From Thereva unica (taxonomy: Eukaryota; Arthropoda; Insecta; Diptera; Therevidae), in NCBI GenBank assembly GCA_949987705.1, contig OX465281.1, positions 80,194,543 to 80,258,542 of the forward strand: 64,000 nucleotides of DNA. Direction: 5' to 3'. How positions within the stretch are numbered: position 1 is the first letter of the stretch; each line of letters opens with the position of its first letter. Made by a program: the position numbers and the translations under genes. Positions 63,271 to 64,000 of this stretch are shown one piece after another. Under the pieces are notes generated by a model, which was not told where the DNA came from, made no database searches, and was given only the letters and a program-made list of their open reading frames with translations.

Positions 63271-64000
63271 ATGGAATCCTCGTCAGCTGGGCGGGAGGTG
63301 GGCCAGTTCCGGCAATTAAAGGTTTGCCAGTTGAATCTACACCATAGCAGAGCAGCATCAGCAATGATGACGCGAGGCTTCGGTGAGATGAAGCTGGATA
63401 TTGCTCTCATACAGGAACCCTGGATCTACAACGGTAGGATTAGGGGACTATCTGGGAGCTTTGACACTCTGTACGTTCCCAATGCGAATGAAAGAGTGAG
63501 GACGTGTGTGCTGGTGAAACACGGAGTGCAGGCGGTTTTACTGCCGCACTTGTGCACACCAGATCTCACAGCAGTACGCGTAGGTACTGGAAGTGGGGCT
63601 TTCATTCTAGCCTCAGCCTACCTTCCGTACGATTCGCCAGATCCTCCGCCCACCAGGGAGTTCGAAATTCTGGTTATTACCTGTGGCGAAAAAGGCACAG
63701 GGTTAATAGTTGGTTGCGACGCAAATGCACACAACACGGTGTGGGGAAGCACCAACGACAACCATAGAGGAGAGGCTTTGCTCGAATTTGTGGAATGCAA
63801 CAATCTAGTTATTGCAAATAGAGGGGTAGAACCAACCTTCGTCGATGCTAGACGAAGGGAAGTCATAGATATAACTCTATGCAGCAACCGGATGTTGACA
63901 AGATTGACCAACTGGGAGGTGATGGATCGGACGACTATGTCAGATCACAGAGCCATTTCATTTGAGATAGAGTACGGAACCCCGGGCAGGGGAGACGGAA
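63271..64000 (+). CDS. Loa-like LINE ORF2, endonuclease domain (3'-partial)
   Basis: ATG at 63271, open to the window end (243 codons). APE-type endonuclease with its landmarks: VCQLNLHHSRAASAMM (first Asn), LIQEPWIYNGRIRG (catalytic Glu), ILASAYLPYDSPDPP, GCDANAHNTVWGS (Asp/Asn) and TMSDHRAISFEI (SDH end). All expected catalytic residues are present. The last 50 codons match the open frame of copy A, so together the copies cover the complete ORF2. This enzyme nicks target DNA to prime reverse transcription. Confidence 0.92.
   Translation, partial: MESSSAGREVGQFRQLKVCQLNLHHSRAASAMMTRGFGEMKLDIALIQEPWIYNGRIRGLSGSFDTLYVPNANERVRTCVLVKHGVQAVLLPHLCTPDLTAVRVGTGSGAFILASAYLPYDSPDPPPTREFEILVITCGEKGTGLIVGCDANAHNTVWGSTNDNHRGEALLEFVECNNLVIANRGVEPTFVDARRREVIDITLCSNRMLTRLTNWEVMDRTTMSDHRAISFEIEYGTPGRGDG

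Larger units (their letters stand above)
61975..64000 (+). mobile_element. Loa-like LINE copy C, 5' half (cut by window end)
   Basis: The 5' UTR holds ccttgacgtggtggtgaggc, like the 5' UTR of Loa/R1-type LINEs. ORF1 and the start of ORF2 follow. The last 170 bases match the 5' end of copy A. The 5' boundary is approximate. It interrupts the leader or LTR side of gypsy element 3. Confidence 0.88.

Overview
The window is a transposon graveyard from an insect genome, most likely a higher fly (Diptera, Brachycera; a tephritid-like genome would fit). The evidence is an AT-rich base composition, one intact-looking host gene for the decapping factor Dcp1 (5157-6334, minus) that resembles fly Dcp1 closely, a broken piece of a second fly gene (first coding part of the ERK/MAPK gene rolled, 51261-51400), and element families common in flies. 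Species assignment is inference.

Layout from left to right. 1-3.3 kb: a 5'-truncated Loa-like LINE (copy A) with an uninterrupted RT/RNase H frame and a 14-bp target duplication. 3.3-6.4 kb: a hairpin repeat and dcp1. 6.5-12.6 kb: nested palindromic MITEs, several sharing the terminus CCTAGTATCCTGTTCGTGCG, bracketed by inverted copies of other repeats. 12.7-22.75 kb: a 10-kb Ty3/gypsy element of CsRn1 type (tRNA-Trp primer site, CHCC Gag) with intact gag and broken pol. Its 5' LTR holds a TA-target MITE and its leader holds a palindromic Tc1 derivative and a 118-bp minisatellite.

22.85-27.88 kb: a set of elements nested inside each other. TTAA-flanked piggyBac-like ends enclose a hAT fragment and a TAA-flanked element, and inside the latter sits a two-gene PIF/Harbinger transposon that looks complete. 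28-34.2 kb: a foldback element, MITEs and a gypsy remnant split by Loa copy B (15-bp target duplication). 34.2-43.8 kb: a second degraded gypsy element opened up by a second Harbinger (one late in-frame stop in the transposase; partner protein short at its N-terminus) and by a Helitron helicase relic. A tRNA-Lys-like sequence lies in the flank.

43.8-49.3 kb: a Penelope-like retroelement with an intact 843-codon RT + GIY-YIG protein, a pseudo-LTR and an inverted truncated copy, all inside one 14-bp target duplication. 50-64 kb: a MITE, the rolled fragment, a CR1/L2-like LINE with an EN-RT deletion, a gypsy gag fragment, a third gypsy element on the minus strand with two small frameshifts, and the 5' half of Loa copy C running off the window end.

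No operon-like host gene cluster exists. The working units are the element cassettes: RT+GIY-YIG (Penelope), transposase+MADF protein (Harbinger), ORF1+ORF2 (Loa). Elements that look young enough to have moved recently are Penelope, Loa and the first Harbinger.
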